Assembly: GCA_949130495.1 (NCBI GenBank)
Contig: OX422221.1
Span: forward strand, 152,935,741-152,999,740
From: Sambucus nigra
Taxonomy: Eukaryota; Streptophyta; Magnoliopsida; Dipsacales; Adoxaceae
Direction: 5' to 3'
Length of the DNA: 64,000 nt
The notes under the pieces were generated by a model that ran no database searches, was not told the origin of the DNA, and saw only the letters and a list, made by a program, of their open reading frames with translations. Shown here piece after piece: positions 36,581 to 48,712 of the stretch (within the stretch, counting starts at the first letter, position 1; every line of letters begins with the position of its first letter). Both the position numbers and the translations under genes were made by a program.

Positions 36581-37558
36581 GACATATCGATCAATATAGC
36601 ACAGTAGGAATTCCGATTAATTTACTTCGAATTAATGACATGGAGATCGGAGTTCCAATTCTAACACTATTGAAATGTTCACACCATAGATAGGGAGTTT
36701 CCATCCAATCAGAATGGTTGCAATGAAATCCTAGTAGTTTATCTCAAACTACGAGAATTTGTTTCATGGTTCGTGAACTTGTTCGGTAGTTCAATATAGG
36801 TTGTGATCAGCACATCCCAGGTTTGTATTGAATAGTGCTACCCATGAGATGTGAGTCTAACGCTTGAATTAATTAAAGTCAAGCAACCTTACACGATATG
36901 AGAAGGGTGCATAGATTCTTAATTGAGAGAATTTTGAGGATTGGAATGCTTGTGCAAATGTCACTTTGATTGATAAGGGTGCGATTTGATTTTATATCAT
37001 ATCAAATGATCCCCGCATATTAGGTGACGATTTTATGAGTAGTTATGATATCATAATTTGAAGGAATTCGAGTTTAGGGGATATCATGGATTGTGATACT
37101 CTCTTGATAGACTTATATGTTTTGTTTCAACCAAGTAAAACCCAGCTGGTGGATTATTTTATAATCATGGTGGAGTAGCAAATAAGTTAAGTATGGAAAT
37201 TAAGGAAGTCATTTGATGTTAGTTAAAATCAATTAATAGTAAATTGATTTGACCAAGCGAGTATAAAAAACTTAACGTTGGGACTCATAGTATGTACTTT
37301 AATCAACATGTCAAAAAAGACCTCTTTATTTCAAGTGATTTACATATAATTAAATTGGAGTGCATACATGATTATTTAGTGAATTTAATCGCGATAAAAT
37401 AAAAAATGAAACTAATTACAAAAATTTTAATTGGTATTAATAATTATTTATTTGGAAGTTACTTTAATTATTTATCTTGGGCCTTTAGTATAGTCCATTG
37501 CCCAAGTAGTAGGCCAAAAACTCTATAGAAGCTCAGGTGGACTAAAGCCCATAGACCA

Positions 37559-37620
<62 letters not shown>

Positions 37621-38039
37621 TTAGGGTTTTAGGCCAAGAGAGCCCATTATGGAGGGTTAAAGAGGAGAGGAAAAATGCAATTCACGTTTTTCTGAAGAGG
37701 TAAGTGGAGAGAAGGTCAATTGTCTCATATTTCACCATGTTTTCATCTCCGAGACTGCACATACACAAGGCTTACTTTTGATGGATCGCATATTTGATAT
37801 GTTCAAAGATTTATTGAAAGGTTTTTTGAGGCCTTAGAGGGAAGCCACGATTTCATCATCTTCGACCTTTGTCTCCTCATATGAATCACAATATGATTCT
37901 CGATGATATTGTATTCTTGATCCCTAGAAATAATCTTTAAACCAAGTTATTGATTTCTTTTCAATACCTGATTAATTAAAGATCTTAGGCATGAAATTTT
38001 TTCACGTTTTAAATCTCAATCCCATTTTTTTACCTAACA
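36581..38039 (+). mobile_element. LTR (copia-like) ending at a primer-binding site
   Basis: The right end, CCTAACA at 38,033-38,039, is followed at once by ATTGGTATCAGGGGTCCG, the arrangement of an LTR end plus tRNA-Met primer site on the plus strand. A (TA)n tract and GTTAGGGTTTTAGGCC lie about 400 bp upstream, as often seen at the transcript start of such LTRs. The left boundary is a guess: I did not find a TG start or duplicated flank. No gag follows, so only the LTR and primer site remain. Confidence 0.5.
37563..37618. repeat. (TA)n microsatellite
   Basis: About 56 bp of TA repeats inside the LTR that ends at 38,039. Confidence 0.95.
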
Positions 38040-38052
38040 ATTGGTATCAGGG
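38040..38052 (+). other. Primer-binding site relic
   Basis: ATTGGTATCAGGG matches the TGGTATCAGAGC initiator tRNA-Met primer site closely and abuts an LTR-like CA end. Confidence 0.6.
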
Positions 38053-40490
38053 GTCCGATTGGGATTGATCGTGTATTGAAAAGATCAATGTTGACCACAA
38101 TGAAACCATATTTTTTTCCATGAATACAATATATAAACCTTAAAAGTTGTTGGTACCAGTATAAAAAGTTCTAAACGCGCACACACACACACACACACAT
38201 GCATATAAAAATGGACAAAGGTAAGAGGAGAGGAAATTTACTAAAAAAAAACTTAAATCGAGATCAGGTGAAAAAAAATCAATCTAAACAGTTGAAGACC
38301 TAAGAGTCCAAGCTTAAATCTTCACAAAAGTGAGTGAAAATGTGGGGGGAAAAGATTGGTATTCTGTAGGAAAGCTACATTTATGGAAGGGTTTTAGGTG
38401 AATAGACTTACTTGGAATACGAGAGTATTTTAAACAATTCTCTCATCCGAACCACGAGTCTCTGATTCCCATGAGGTGGAAATCTTTTGAACACGAATAT
38501 AAAGTCTCCCAAAAAAAAATGAACCAAGACACACTGACACATCCTGGACAAAAATACAATTAAAAAATGAAACATAAATGGCACAATGCATGAACAATAG
38601 TTTATGTAATTACTCCACGTGTGTAATCTAAATGGGAATGGGAATGATCTAACAAAACACAAAAAATATTGACTCCAATAAATTTTCACATAAATCCTAA
38701 AACCAACCTAGTTAATGAACCAATGGCATTAGTAGACTATACAAAAATGTGTTGAGTTATTTTGAATTCACATTGATGGTGACCTTAAGTTGATTGTGAG
38801 TGTTAAGTAGTTCAATAAGGCCAAAAAATCATGTACTATACAAAAATGTGAAAATTCGTTGATCTTTGACTTATATTACCCTAAATTTTATCTTTTCAAT
38901 TTTTATCTTTTATTCATTTGAGAGTATGACCTTTTCATTATTTTGAAATTTATTTCTCTTAATTGGACAAATATTTTAAGTCTTTTACCAATGGTTGCTA
39001 ACACCCCTTTCGATAGAACTTTCCAAAGCTTTTCTTAGCCTTTTTAGTTAACCTTAAAAGAAATGGTTTGTACAAGCACATTCCAAAATATAACAAAGAC
39101 AATATTACCTGATTGAGTGAAAATGTGTTGCATGAAAGATTGTTGATTTAAGATCGATAATAATCTGATAGAAAGATATTTATATAGTGGGTGTAGAAAA
39201 AATATTTTAAACCAAAACCCATTAATACTTACAAAATGTAACAAAAACTAATATAGAGGTAAGTTGCATATCAATCTAACATTCAAGTGTGAGAGTAAAT
39301 GTGTGAAGATAATTGAAAATTTCACTTCCAACTAATTTTTATAAAACTTTACTAGTTTTTTAAAAACAAAATCAATAGGTAATTAAAATTACTTAACTAG
39401 GTGAGAAGTAATATAAAGTATGCTAAGTAGTAAATAATGAATGACAAAAATAATAAAGAGTATTGCAAATGGTGTAACTAGAATGAAAAAGGGAGAAGGA
39501 ATGAAATCCACCCCCACTACATACAATTGACACTAGCTTGATACTTTTCAATTTAATTAAATTCCAAAATATTTATCTACTTCAAAAGTTTATTCTCATT
39601 AAACTAATGAATTAAAGCATATATTCTTTTAGAAAATAAATTTCAGTTCCTACAAACTCTTCTCAAAATTGACTGAAATTAATCAAATGAACCACCTGCT
39701 AGGAAAAATTTATGTAAATAATTTTAAATCATTAATAACACAACAAGAGTATTACAAAGTTAGATTTTAAGATTTATCAAAAGACAAGCATATCTCTAGT
39801 TTGAATCTTAAGAAAATGGTGTAATACTAGCTTTCAATCTTTTCGCAAAGATGGTTTACTATTTCTCAATGTGTCAACAAGTGTAGGAATTAGAAATTAC
39901 TAGTCAAAGGAAGTTAAAGAAAAACAAAAATATCAAACTAAATTAATTGAATCCATGGATGATACATTCCATCCCTTAAATGGGATAATTAGCCTACCAT
40001 AATAAACATCCAAAGCACGAAATAAATAAATTAATTCATATATAAACTAAACAAGTGTAAAGAGGGAGAGGAAATTATAAAGTTAATCTCTTGAATTGAT
40101 TTTAAGATGCCATTTCTTACAAAAGCATCCCAACCATCTCAATTAAATTACAGCACTCATATTATCTCTCTATTAAACCCTAACAAAAAAAATGATCTCA
40201 AATGGTATAAAATGTAACTTTCTCTCTACTCTAAAGTTTTACAATTTGAGCTACCTTGATATCCTCCAAGTCTTGAATATATAGGTGATATGTGGTTAGG
40301 GGTAATTTTGAAAAGTCTCATGGGACATGAAGATATTTGTGGAAGTAAATGGTAATGGATGAAGTAAAGGGTATAAATTATGATTTGGTTATTTTAAAAC
40401 ATATGAGGTGTTAAAGTGTATAAGGTTTATGTGGGTGTATGGTAAAAAGGTGTGAGTTAAGTTGATATTTAAAGGGTGTGTGTGTATGGA

Positions 40491-40537
<47 letters not shown>

Positions 40538-41682
40538 TGTGTGTGTGTGTGTGTTCGCGTATATATTATATTGTGTATAGCTGCATAAAATTGGTAAACA
40601 ATTAATATGCATATATTTATAACACATACACAAAAATAATAAAAATAATAATAAAATATACTAATATTGAAAACTAAAAGACGCGCATAAAAATATAAAA
40701 ATACTGAAATAAACAAAGTAAAATTTAAACTAAGAAAATAACACTAAAAGAAATATAAAATAAAATAAAGAAAAATATATTAATGATGCACACCTATATA
40801 CATTTACATAATATAAGACCCACAAAAATACACATACTATTATACTAATATAAAATACCCAAATACTACTATATATAAAACAATACGCACACAAATATGC
40901 TACTAAAAATATGTAAATTCCCACAATAAATGCGTATAAAATTGTAATACAAATGCAATACACACACGGAGAATTATGAAAGAATAGGGAAATGGTTTTG
41001 TCTTGGGTATTTGGAAACATGGTTGGTTTTAATCTTTCTTTATTGCATAATTTCCACATTTGCCTTGATATAACACGTTTGATATAAGAAATGTAAATTG
41101 ACCTACAAGATAAATAAATACACGCATGGGGCCAATTTAAGTGAGAACTAACAATTAAAACGTGTCTATTTTGGGTATAATTTTAAGAATTTTAGGTGAA
41201 TATCAGAATCCAATTACAATTCTTGTACATGTGTGTTTGATATGGTAAAGACTATGCCACGATTTCGATAGATTTTTCCTACGATATATCCAAAGATAAT
41301 GATTAAGAGAAATATGTTATAAACTCACATTATCCTCTAAAATACAAGAAAAAGAGGGAAATAGGTCACAGTGTTATGCCTTCATCTTTTAACATGGAGT
41401 ACATAAATTGATAAAAAATCATTTTGGCTTTTTATGATTTTCATAAATCATTTGGCTTTTTCTAAAAAAAAATTCAAAAATAATTTTTTTTTTGTAATTT
41501 TGGAAAATATAAATCTAAAAAAAATAGAAAAAAACCTATGATACACTCTAGGAAGGGTAACATTGAATAAATGTGACAAACGGAATTTTAACCTAGAGAT
41601 CATATGGGTGACTCACTCAGAAAGTTGAGATGGACAAGAGTCGACATCCTTATCCGCCACTCTATCTACCTTGTCCTCCTCG
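38053..41682. other. Non-coding AT-rich stretch with microsatellites
   Basis: No gene recognised. It contains a (CA)n run at 38,179-38,199 and a (GT)n run at 40,496-40,554, broken once by an A. Frames of 60-110 codons at 38.4, 39.0, 40.5 and 40.7 kb are Phe/Ile/Tyr-rich with no family features. Confidence 0.5.
40496..40554. repeat. (GT)n microsatellite
   Basis: About 29 GT units with a single AT interruption. Confidence 0.95.
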
Positions 41683-41760
41683 TTCTTCTTCTTCTTCTTC
41701 TTCTTCTTCTTCTTCTTCTTCTTCTTCTTCCTCCCCGTCCTCCTCCTCCTCCTCTTCCTT
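41683..41760. repeat. (CTT)n/(CCT)n microsatellite
   Basis: CTT triplets followed by CCT triplets. On the minus strand this reads as a poly-Glu tract followed by NEEDKVDRVADKD, so it may be an acidic coding relic tied to the gag fragment upstream on that strand; that is speculative. Confidence 0.9.
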
Positions 41761-42249
41761 TTATTATTCTTAACTTGAGCACTTGGCAGTGAACCGATCG
41801 TCCTTTAAATTCTCCTATTAGCAATTATGTTGTTTGAATCATGTACTCAACATGTTCTTAAAGCTTATGCAAATATCCATTTAAATGTGGAGGACATACC
41901 CAGTTTACACAAGTAAGTAGTAGTCTCTAAGGATTAGAAAAGTGTGTAGGATCCATCTTCTTCGGCTTATGAGCAATTCTCAGAGTATGAAGAAGAGTTT
42001 TTGACCCTTTGACAAATATGACCTCTTTCTTTGGATTAAAATTCTCTCCTATCGTCATATACAAGACCCAATTTGTCCTACGAGGATTGAGGTAGTGTAA
42101 GGCTAATCTTATTTATCTTCTCGTAATGCACTTTGAGGTAAAATTTCACTTAATTAGACTTTATTAAGTCTTTCTCGGGCTTCTTGTATTGTGCTTTTAG
42201 CACCTCACGTTCATGCAAAGGTTTAAAGAGAACTAGATTTAAGTACTAA

Positions 42250-43530
42250 TCTTTCCATATAAGAGCTCGATTTATTTTCCCCCGTTTCATCTTCTTAGTG
42301 AGAGAATCTTATCTATCCTTTACACTAATCATTTGTTATTCTATATACCTCAAATAACATAGCTCAGCTCAATAAGTTCATTGAACTCCCCTTGCAGTTG
42401 TTCTTTAGTCTTATTGAAAAAACCTTATTCCAATACCATTTCATCTCTATTGGTTTTGGATTAAACATCATCTTTCTCAACTTTCTCTACATAAAGGTAG
42501 TTTTGAGGACCAACCGTATACTTGATAGTGGTGAATATAGTAATATTGCGTTCAATGGGAGACCCATCACTCAAGTCGGTGTCACTATCGCTTAGGGTAA
42601 TGTTCATTTCATTTTTATTATTAATAGACTGTCTCGGATTAGTAGGACACTCGTGTAATAAAATCCGTAATCCTTGAAAATCAAATCACCTCCTAGTGTC
42701 ATCATATGTTTTCCCTTCTATATGAGACTTATGGTCACATCTATAAGAAATCATGTTCGACTTATTGTTCTCTCCTCCAATGTTATTAGATATGAACTTT
42801 TAATGACTGGATTTGATAAATAATTTGATATTTTTGGGTCAACAAGTCAAACTGGAACTCATTTTATCGGAATCGTCACCTGAGATTGGGGGAGCACTCT
42901 TTTATTCCTTTAACAGAATGCCCTCCTCTTTTATAAGCGGTGGAAAATTTTCTAACTCGAAGGTTTTGATGGATCCCATCAGATATTTTACCTTCATGTT
43001 ATTTATTCCACCTACGACGTTTAGGGATGAGATGTGTAGAAGGAACCCAAGTGGTAGTGACCTAAGAATTTTCATACTGACCCATAGTCTAGGATTTTCT
43101 CACCTAGATAGAGGTGAGAGTTTGCGATTTCAAGTATCTGCAACAACTCAAATTAGGTCAAGATGTACGAGCTTCGAGACCCAAATGGTATCAGTACCTT
43201 CACAGGTAGGCTGAAGGATGTCCCATGCCTCCCTATACATAATACATGTATAGAAGCAGCGAAACTCCTATTGAGTGACTCCATATAATATCGCATTAAG
43301 CCCCATATAATTAAATTTCTCTGCCCAATGCTCATCCTTTAAACAATAACTCCTCGAGTTTGGGGACAAGGTTCGTTTTAACTAATTGGTTTGTTTGTTT
43401 TCACCCTTAACTACGGTTAACCAAAACCTATCATCTTTGAACTTAAGGAAAAGGTCATACGTGCCTTCCAGTGTGTGTAGTTACTACCTTAAAAAATATG
43501 TGGATGCGTGATCGCTTGACCCTTAACAGA
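42250..43530 (-). pseudogene. Second Ty1/copia gag relic
   Basis: Minus-strand reading gives, in order, NYTHWKARMTFFLKFKDDRF with a frame change inside it (about 43,445-43,500), EHWAEKFNYMGLNAILYGVT (43,330), REAWDILQPTCEGTD (43,230), KILRSLPLGF and MGSIKTFELENFPPLIKEEG (42,950), then an NITLSDSD-type tail near 42,600. These are the ordered landmarks of copia gag (YWKARM, N..AL..I, AKEAWDIL..THEGT, ILRSLP). Frequent frame changes show heavy decay. No LTR or pol could be tied to it. It is clearly a different gag lineage from the one at 30-32 kb. Confidence 0.7.
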
Positions 43531-44205
43531 CATACCTCCCCCGGAGTCATAATAAAATGGTTTTGATCACAGTTTAAAGTAGGTTATAAGCACCCAAAAG
43601 TGTTTAAATAAAACCTCAAATGCATTATTTTTAATTGCTAATTCTCGATAAAATGGGTCTTACACGCGCATATGTTTATTTTGAAGGTCAAATGTCATTT
43701 GCGGGTTCAAACGCTTCAAATTAAGGCAAATACGACATTTATATGGCTAAAAGAGGCTGAACCAATCCCCATACATATTAACCTTTCCTCTAACCAAGTA
43801 CAGACCTCCCTAAACCTATCCCCGGCCCTCATTTGTGTTTTGTTTTCACCTTGTATATTTTTGTGTTTTTATTAGAGTCGTTTTTAATTTTTAGAATTTA
43901 TTTTATATTTTGTTTAGACTCTTGTATACTTTTAGAATTTATTTATGTGTCAGCTATTTTTTTTTTATATTTTTATATAGGTATGTGTTTTATTTTTATT
44001 TGATTTTTAGTTTTAGTTTTAGTTTTAGTTTAGTTATATTAATATTTAATTAAGATATGTTTATTTTTGTCTTTTATTAGGAATTTAATTTTCTAATTTG
44101 AATAGATTTTGTATTTTTTTAATTTTATTTTATTAAGCTAGGATTTTTTTTTTAACTTTAGTATTTTAATAGATTTTAATTTATTTTAGTTTTAGTTTTA
44201 TCTTT
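43531..44205. other. T-rich non-coding stretch left of the MULE
   Basis: Runs of TTTTAGTTTTA and TTTATTTT dominate from 43,850 to 44,205. Nothing coding is recognised. Confidence 0.5.
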
Positions 44206-44213
44206 TTTTAGGT

Positions 44214-44290
44214 GGGTGTTTCTAAGGTCACCACAAAACTTACTTCAAAATACCACAACTATTTTTTTACTCCAAAATATCACTTAAATT
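44214..44290 (+). repeat. MULE left terminal inverted repeat
   Basis: Begins GGGTGTTTCTAAGG; contains three copies of an ACTYCAAAATACCAC phrase. It pairs with 52,160-52,227. Confidence 0.8.
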
Positions 44291-45037
44291 TAATAGTTAC
44301 TTCCAAATACCACAAAAGGGCTACCACATATTTAAAGTGTTAAAATTCATTTACACAATTTCCCTCCATCTTTTTACACATTCAAACTTTTCATCTTCAA
44401 CTTTAAAACCTTTCATCTTCAAGTAAACATTAAGCTGATGAGGTTGGTATATTAAACAAGAAAACTTTTCAACTTCAAATTAATTAACTAAGTTTAACCG
44501 AACGGTTGGTATATTACACTATATATATTTTTATAGTCTTATTTATTTTATTTACCGAACTGTTGGAATGAACTGTTGATCGAAATCGAAAGCTTCCACA
44601 AATTATAAGGATCGAAATGGATCAACCCACTGATTATTGAAATCAAAATGAACTGTATGATTTTTTTTATTTTGAAATTAAGACGAAATGATGGAAAATG
44701 AACTGTATGGTATTTAATTGAACAACATGTTTGAATTGTTGGAAGTGTCAAACTAGGGTTTCAATCGGTATAATCATAACGAAGGGTGTTGTATCGATTC
44801 GCCATGTATCCAACGAATAGGTGGATTCTGAATTAGGGAATTCATTCATTACCATTATCACGAAATGTATGACTTATTTCTCTATGTTTATTCCTAATGG
44901 ATCAAGAAGTTTTGAATGTTTCATTTGTCACTTTTACCCCGAGTTGATTCAATTCTTTTATTATGTTTATGCCGAATGTATCCACCACCATTTGGCACCT
45001 TTACCCCGAACAGAATTATTTATTTTGTTATCTTTAT

Positions 45038-45287
45038 GACTTATGTTTATAATGAATGCCTATTAATTAATACATGATTGCCTATGAAATGACTTATGTT
45101 TACAATCAATACATGATTACCTATGAATTGATACACGATTACCTATGACTTATGTTTATAATGAATTCATTATTACGTACGAATTAATACATGATTACCT
45201 ATGCATTATGTTTATAATTAATTCCTTATTACCTACGAATTGATACATGATTACCTATGAAATGACTTATGTTTATATTGAATGCAA
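45038..45287. repeat. Minisatellite, period 53-61 bp (5 copies)
   Basis: GACTTATGTTTATAATGAAT recurs at 45,038, 45,091, 45,147, 45,203 (as GCATTATG) and 45,264, each followed by GATACATGATTACCTATGA. It lies directly upstream of the PMD start codon. Confidence 0.88.
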
Positions 45288-45294
45288 GTCTACC

Positions 45295-47602
45295 ATGGAT
45301 AACCTACTATCCTACTCTCACAAGAATCGAAAGTCGTGGACTACCTCAGAGAGGAAGCGTCGAGAAGAGATCCATGCTCTGTCTACTGCAACTGTCCCGG
45401 ATGTGATGGAGGTGGATCCCGGAGTGGTGGAGATGCATGAGGAGGTTGCAGTTTGTGACGAGGAGGTTAAGGTTGAGGTTAGGGGGGGGGGGGTGAGGAG
45501 GCAGAGATTGAGGAGGATGTTGAGGAGGGTTATGAGGCAGTGGAGGGTGATGCCGAGACAGAGACTGTTTCTCACCAACGGCTTGATAACCCATTTAGAA
45601 TTTTACATAAGATCGCAATAGCATATAGCCAGAAGAAAAAGGTGCCTGAAGAAGGCACCTATACTGCGGCATATGGGGCCTCGCTGATCTTAGCCTATTA
45701 AAACATTTCAAGCATCACGTGGCCAACTGTATTTGGACTGGTTCAGTGCTAATTTCATTTCCCTTCAAAGTTAAATCTTTAATGTTTAAAATTTTCCATT
45801 ACTTTCATAAACCTTAATAGATATTTTGCATATATCGTAGGTGGAGCGGGTGCCTTGATTGTGAATCAATCACTGGACGAAGATCAAGGAGTGGGAATTC
45901 AGTTATATTTCTACAAGTGTACAAAGGAGGGTCCAAAGGTCAGCTGTGGGCTTATCTCATCTAGCCACCATTATATAGACTACGTCCTTATATCTACATT
46001 TTTTGAGAGGTGTCATCCGGAGTCTAACACATTCCATATGCCATTTGGGGAGATGACAATCACCCTAGATGACGTATCCGTGATCTTGGATGTTCCTCTC
46101 GTCAAATCACCTATGTATAACCTCTAACCCACAATTGAGGAGGAGGAGGATGTAATGGTCCCATCGGTTGTGAACTTAGTGGTGGGGTTGTTAGGAGTGA
46201 GCATGTAAGTTTGCTTGGAGGAATGTGGCGAGCATGCGGTCGTCTGATTGAACTGGCTCACTGGGAATTTCAAGGAAGGGTCACATGACGCCAATGCATC
46301 AAGTGAAGACAAAGACTATTGCGCCAGGGCATATTTTCTCTACATTTTTGGGTGCACAGTTTTCCCAGACAAGACAAAGAATAAGATTTCCGTGCTATAC
46401 CTTCATGTTCTTAGAGATGTGAAGAAGGTGGGAAATTAGCATGGGGGATGGGTATCCTAGCACATGTGTATAGGTATCTAGGCCTTTCCTCTTATTCAGG
46501 TATAAGGAAAATGAGTGGTTGCCTCTCTCTTATACATGTAACTAATAACACACATTCATATTTTAATTCCCCCCCCCCCCCCATTTTTTCTAATAAATTC
46601 ATAATATGTGTGTTTGCAGTCATGGATATATGAGTATTTTACAGGTCTTGGCGAATCCGTTGACATGGAGTCTGAGGAAACCAAGCCAAGGATTGGACAT
46701 TGGTCTTTGCAGTCAGCCTCTCAGAGAAATGCATTTCAAAACTTAATCAATTTTAGGGAGCAATTGGATGATATGAGTGTTAGTGATGTGAGTGTATTCA
46801 AACATTGTTTGTAATAATATTAGTGTTGGTGATGTGAGTGTATTCAAATATTGTTTATAGCATTCAATTATGTTTTGTTTATGTATAGGTCATTTGGGAA
46901 CCCTGCCATGATTCCAAGGCTGCTTATCCCTTTCATGAAGCATCATGGTATAGTGGGATTATGATTTGTTTTGAGGTGGGGGATCCCTATTACCCGGAAT
47001 GATGCCTTAGACAATAAGAACGCCTTCAAATCATAACTCGGGATCCCATGACACCATTGAAGGACGATAGGGGGGAAAAAGTGTCTCGATATAAGGTAAA
47101 ATTAGATATGCAAAAATGGTACCAAGAAAATTGGCAAGACCATCTTCTATCAGAGAAGCCTAGGTTTGTGCTCGTATCGAGCCCGTGGGACTGTAGCAGT
47201 GATTATATGGCTTGGTTCCTGTCCAAATCCAATCCTAAAGTCCAAAACACCAAGTTTCTCATGGTCAAACAATAGAAAACCTCGTTGGTAAGTTTTATAT
47301 AAAAGTAATTTCATCTTATAACACACTTCTGGTTGTTCGACTATCATTACTAATTTCATGTTATTAACTCTTTGATAGGCGGGCGAGGTGAGCAAGGCTA
47401 TGGATTTTTTAAAGACAATATTGACGAAGAAATTATTTCTAAGACAGGTGCATTACTACCAAGAGATGTCCAAGCCTACGATATCCTAGTTTCGGACATT
47501 GGGGTAGGCACGCCGAAGTGGGTTGTAAAGAAAAACAAGTCTATAGTCAAAGGCAAAGAGAAAGTAGTTGAGGGGGTCCAGATTAGAAAAAGAAAAAAGT
47601 AG
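45295..47602 (+). pseudogene. Plant mobile domain (PMD) gene carried by the MULE
   Basis: PMD proteins (MAIN/MAIL1 family) in hosts take part in silencing; here the gene is transposon-borne. From ATG at 45,295 the N-terminus is MDNLLSYSHKNRKSW and then highly acidic; the frame shifts at the poly-G run (45,482-45,492), after which EEDVEEGYEAVEGDAETE continues it. GLADLSLLKHFKHHVANCIW (45,680-45,740) and WTKIKEWEF (45,880) precede the core block NTFHMPFGEMTITLDDVSVI (46,027-46,090). RAYFLYIFGCTVFPDKTKNK (46,330), MGILAHVYRYLGLSSYSGIR (46,450) and IYEYFTGLGE (46,625, after an AG acceptor) follow, then a tail of Trp/Pro-rich blocks to 47,277 and a basic end near 47,600. This is the full domain order, but at least three frame changes and two stops inactivate it. 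Expression and function are unknown. Confidence 0.85.
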
Positions 47603-47639
47603 GAGTTTGGATTATATGGTTTGAAGTTGAAGTTGTAGT

Positions 47640-48712
47640 TTTGATCATTACTAATTTCATGTTACAACAAACCTCCTTTATTTGAAGTTGAAGTTGTAGT
47701 TTTGATTATATGTTTTCAACTTAATTTGAGTTGGTATAAAAAAGTTGGTATCAATTTGAATTATATTGGAGTTGTTTTTATTTGAGTTGGTATAAAAAAG
47801 TTGGTATTAATTTGAATTATATTGGAGTTAATTATATTAGTAAATTGGAGTTGATTATGTTAGTTTTGATTATATGGTTTATAAATGTTGGTATGAAAAA
47901 GTTGGTATTAATGTTAGTATGAATGTTGGTATAAAATAGTTGGTATAAATGTTGGTATAAAACAGTTGGTATTGATGTTGGTATAAAACCACTGGAATTG
48001 ATGTTGGTATAAATGTTGGTATAAAACAGTTGCTTTGGTCATTGAAATTGGTTATCAGTGGAGTAGGTTTGAAATTGATTGAAATCTGGTATAAGCCCAA
48101 TTCTTTACAAACATATCGAATTAACCTAGTTTGGGATAAACATCCCTAACAGTGGATAAACACTAAAAATAACTATGGTTAATTATCTATGAACATATTG
48201 AATAGATTCAACAATTTCGTTAAAGACATAACAACTGAGATTTGGTTCGGGATAAACATCCCTGATAGTGGGTATGGTTTGAAATTGTGTAAGGTTCATT
48301 CGTTATGAACATAGCGAATATATTCAACCATTTCATTATATACATAGCGAATGATATTTGGTTTGGGATAAATATCCCTTATAGTGGGCTTCAGTAGTCG
48401 ATATGTTTGTACCGAATGGTTTGAAATTTTGTTACTTGATTTCAATTCAAATTCATTTCATTACATGTTACTTCATTTCATTCAACTTCATTTCAAATCA
48501 TACAATTTCAGTTCAACTCAACTTCATATCACATCATATAAATTAGTATAACAATCATATAACTTCATTTCATTTCATACAAATTCATTTCAATTCTACT
48601 TCATTTACAAAAACATCAACACGTTTTACATGATTTCGTAAAAAAATGAAATCTACAACTAGTTGATCTTGATAGGTTGATCGTTGGTTGCTACATCCTT
48701 TTGAAAAAAATT
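47640..48712. repeat. MULE centre: two minisatellites between convergent genes
   Basis: From about 47,730 to 48,040, GTTGGTATAAA-type units (e.g. TTGGTATAAAACAGTTGGTA) repeat with variable spacing. From about 48,090 to 48,400, GGGATAAACATCCCT recurs at 48,133, 48,251 and 48,367 (period about 117 bp). The palindromic GGGATAAACATCCC may form hairpins. From 48,440 to 48,600 TTCATTTCAATTC-like repeats dominate. No gene. Confidence 0.75.

Noticed and set aside
42813..43214. 133-codon plus-strand protein
   Set aside because: Antisense to the second copia gag relic, whose landmarks are clear on the minus strand.
45318..45594. Two minus-strand frames of 82-86 codons rich in Pro, Ser and Thr
   Set aside because: Both are antisense to the acidic N-terminus of the PMD gene on the plus strand.
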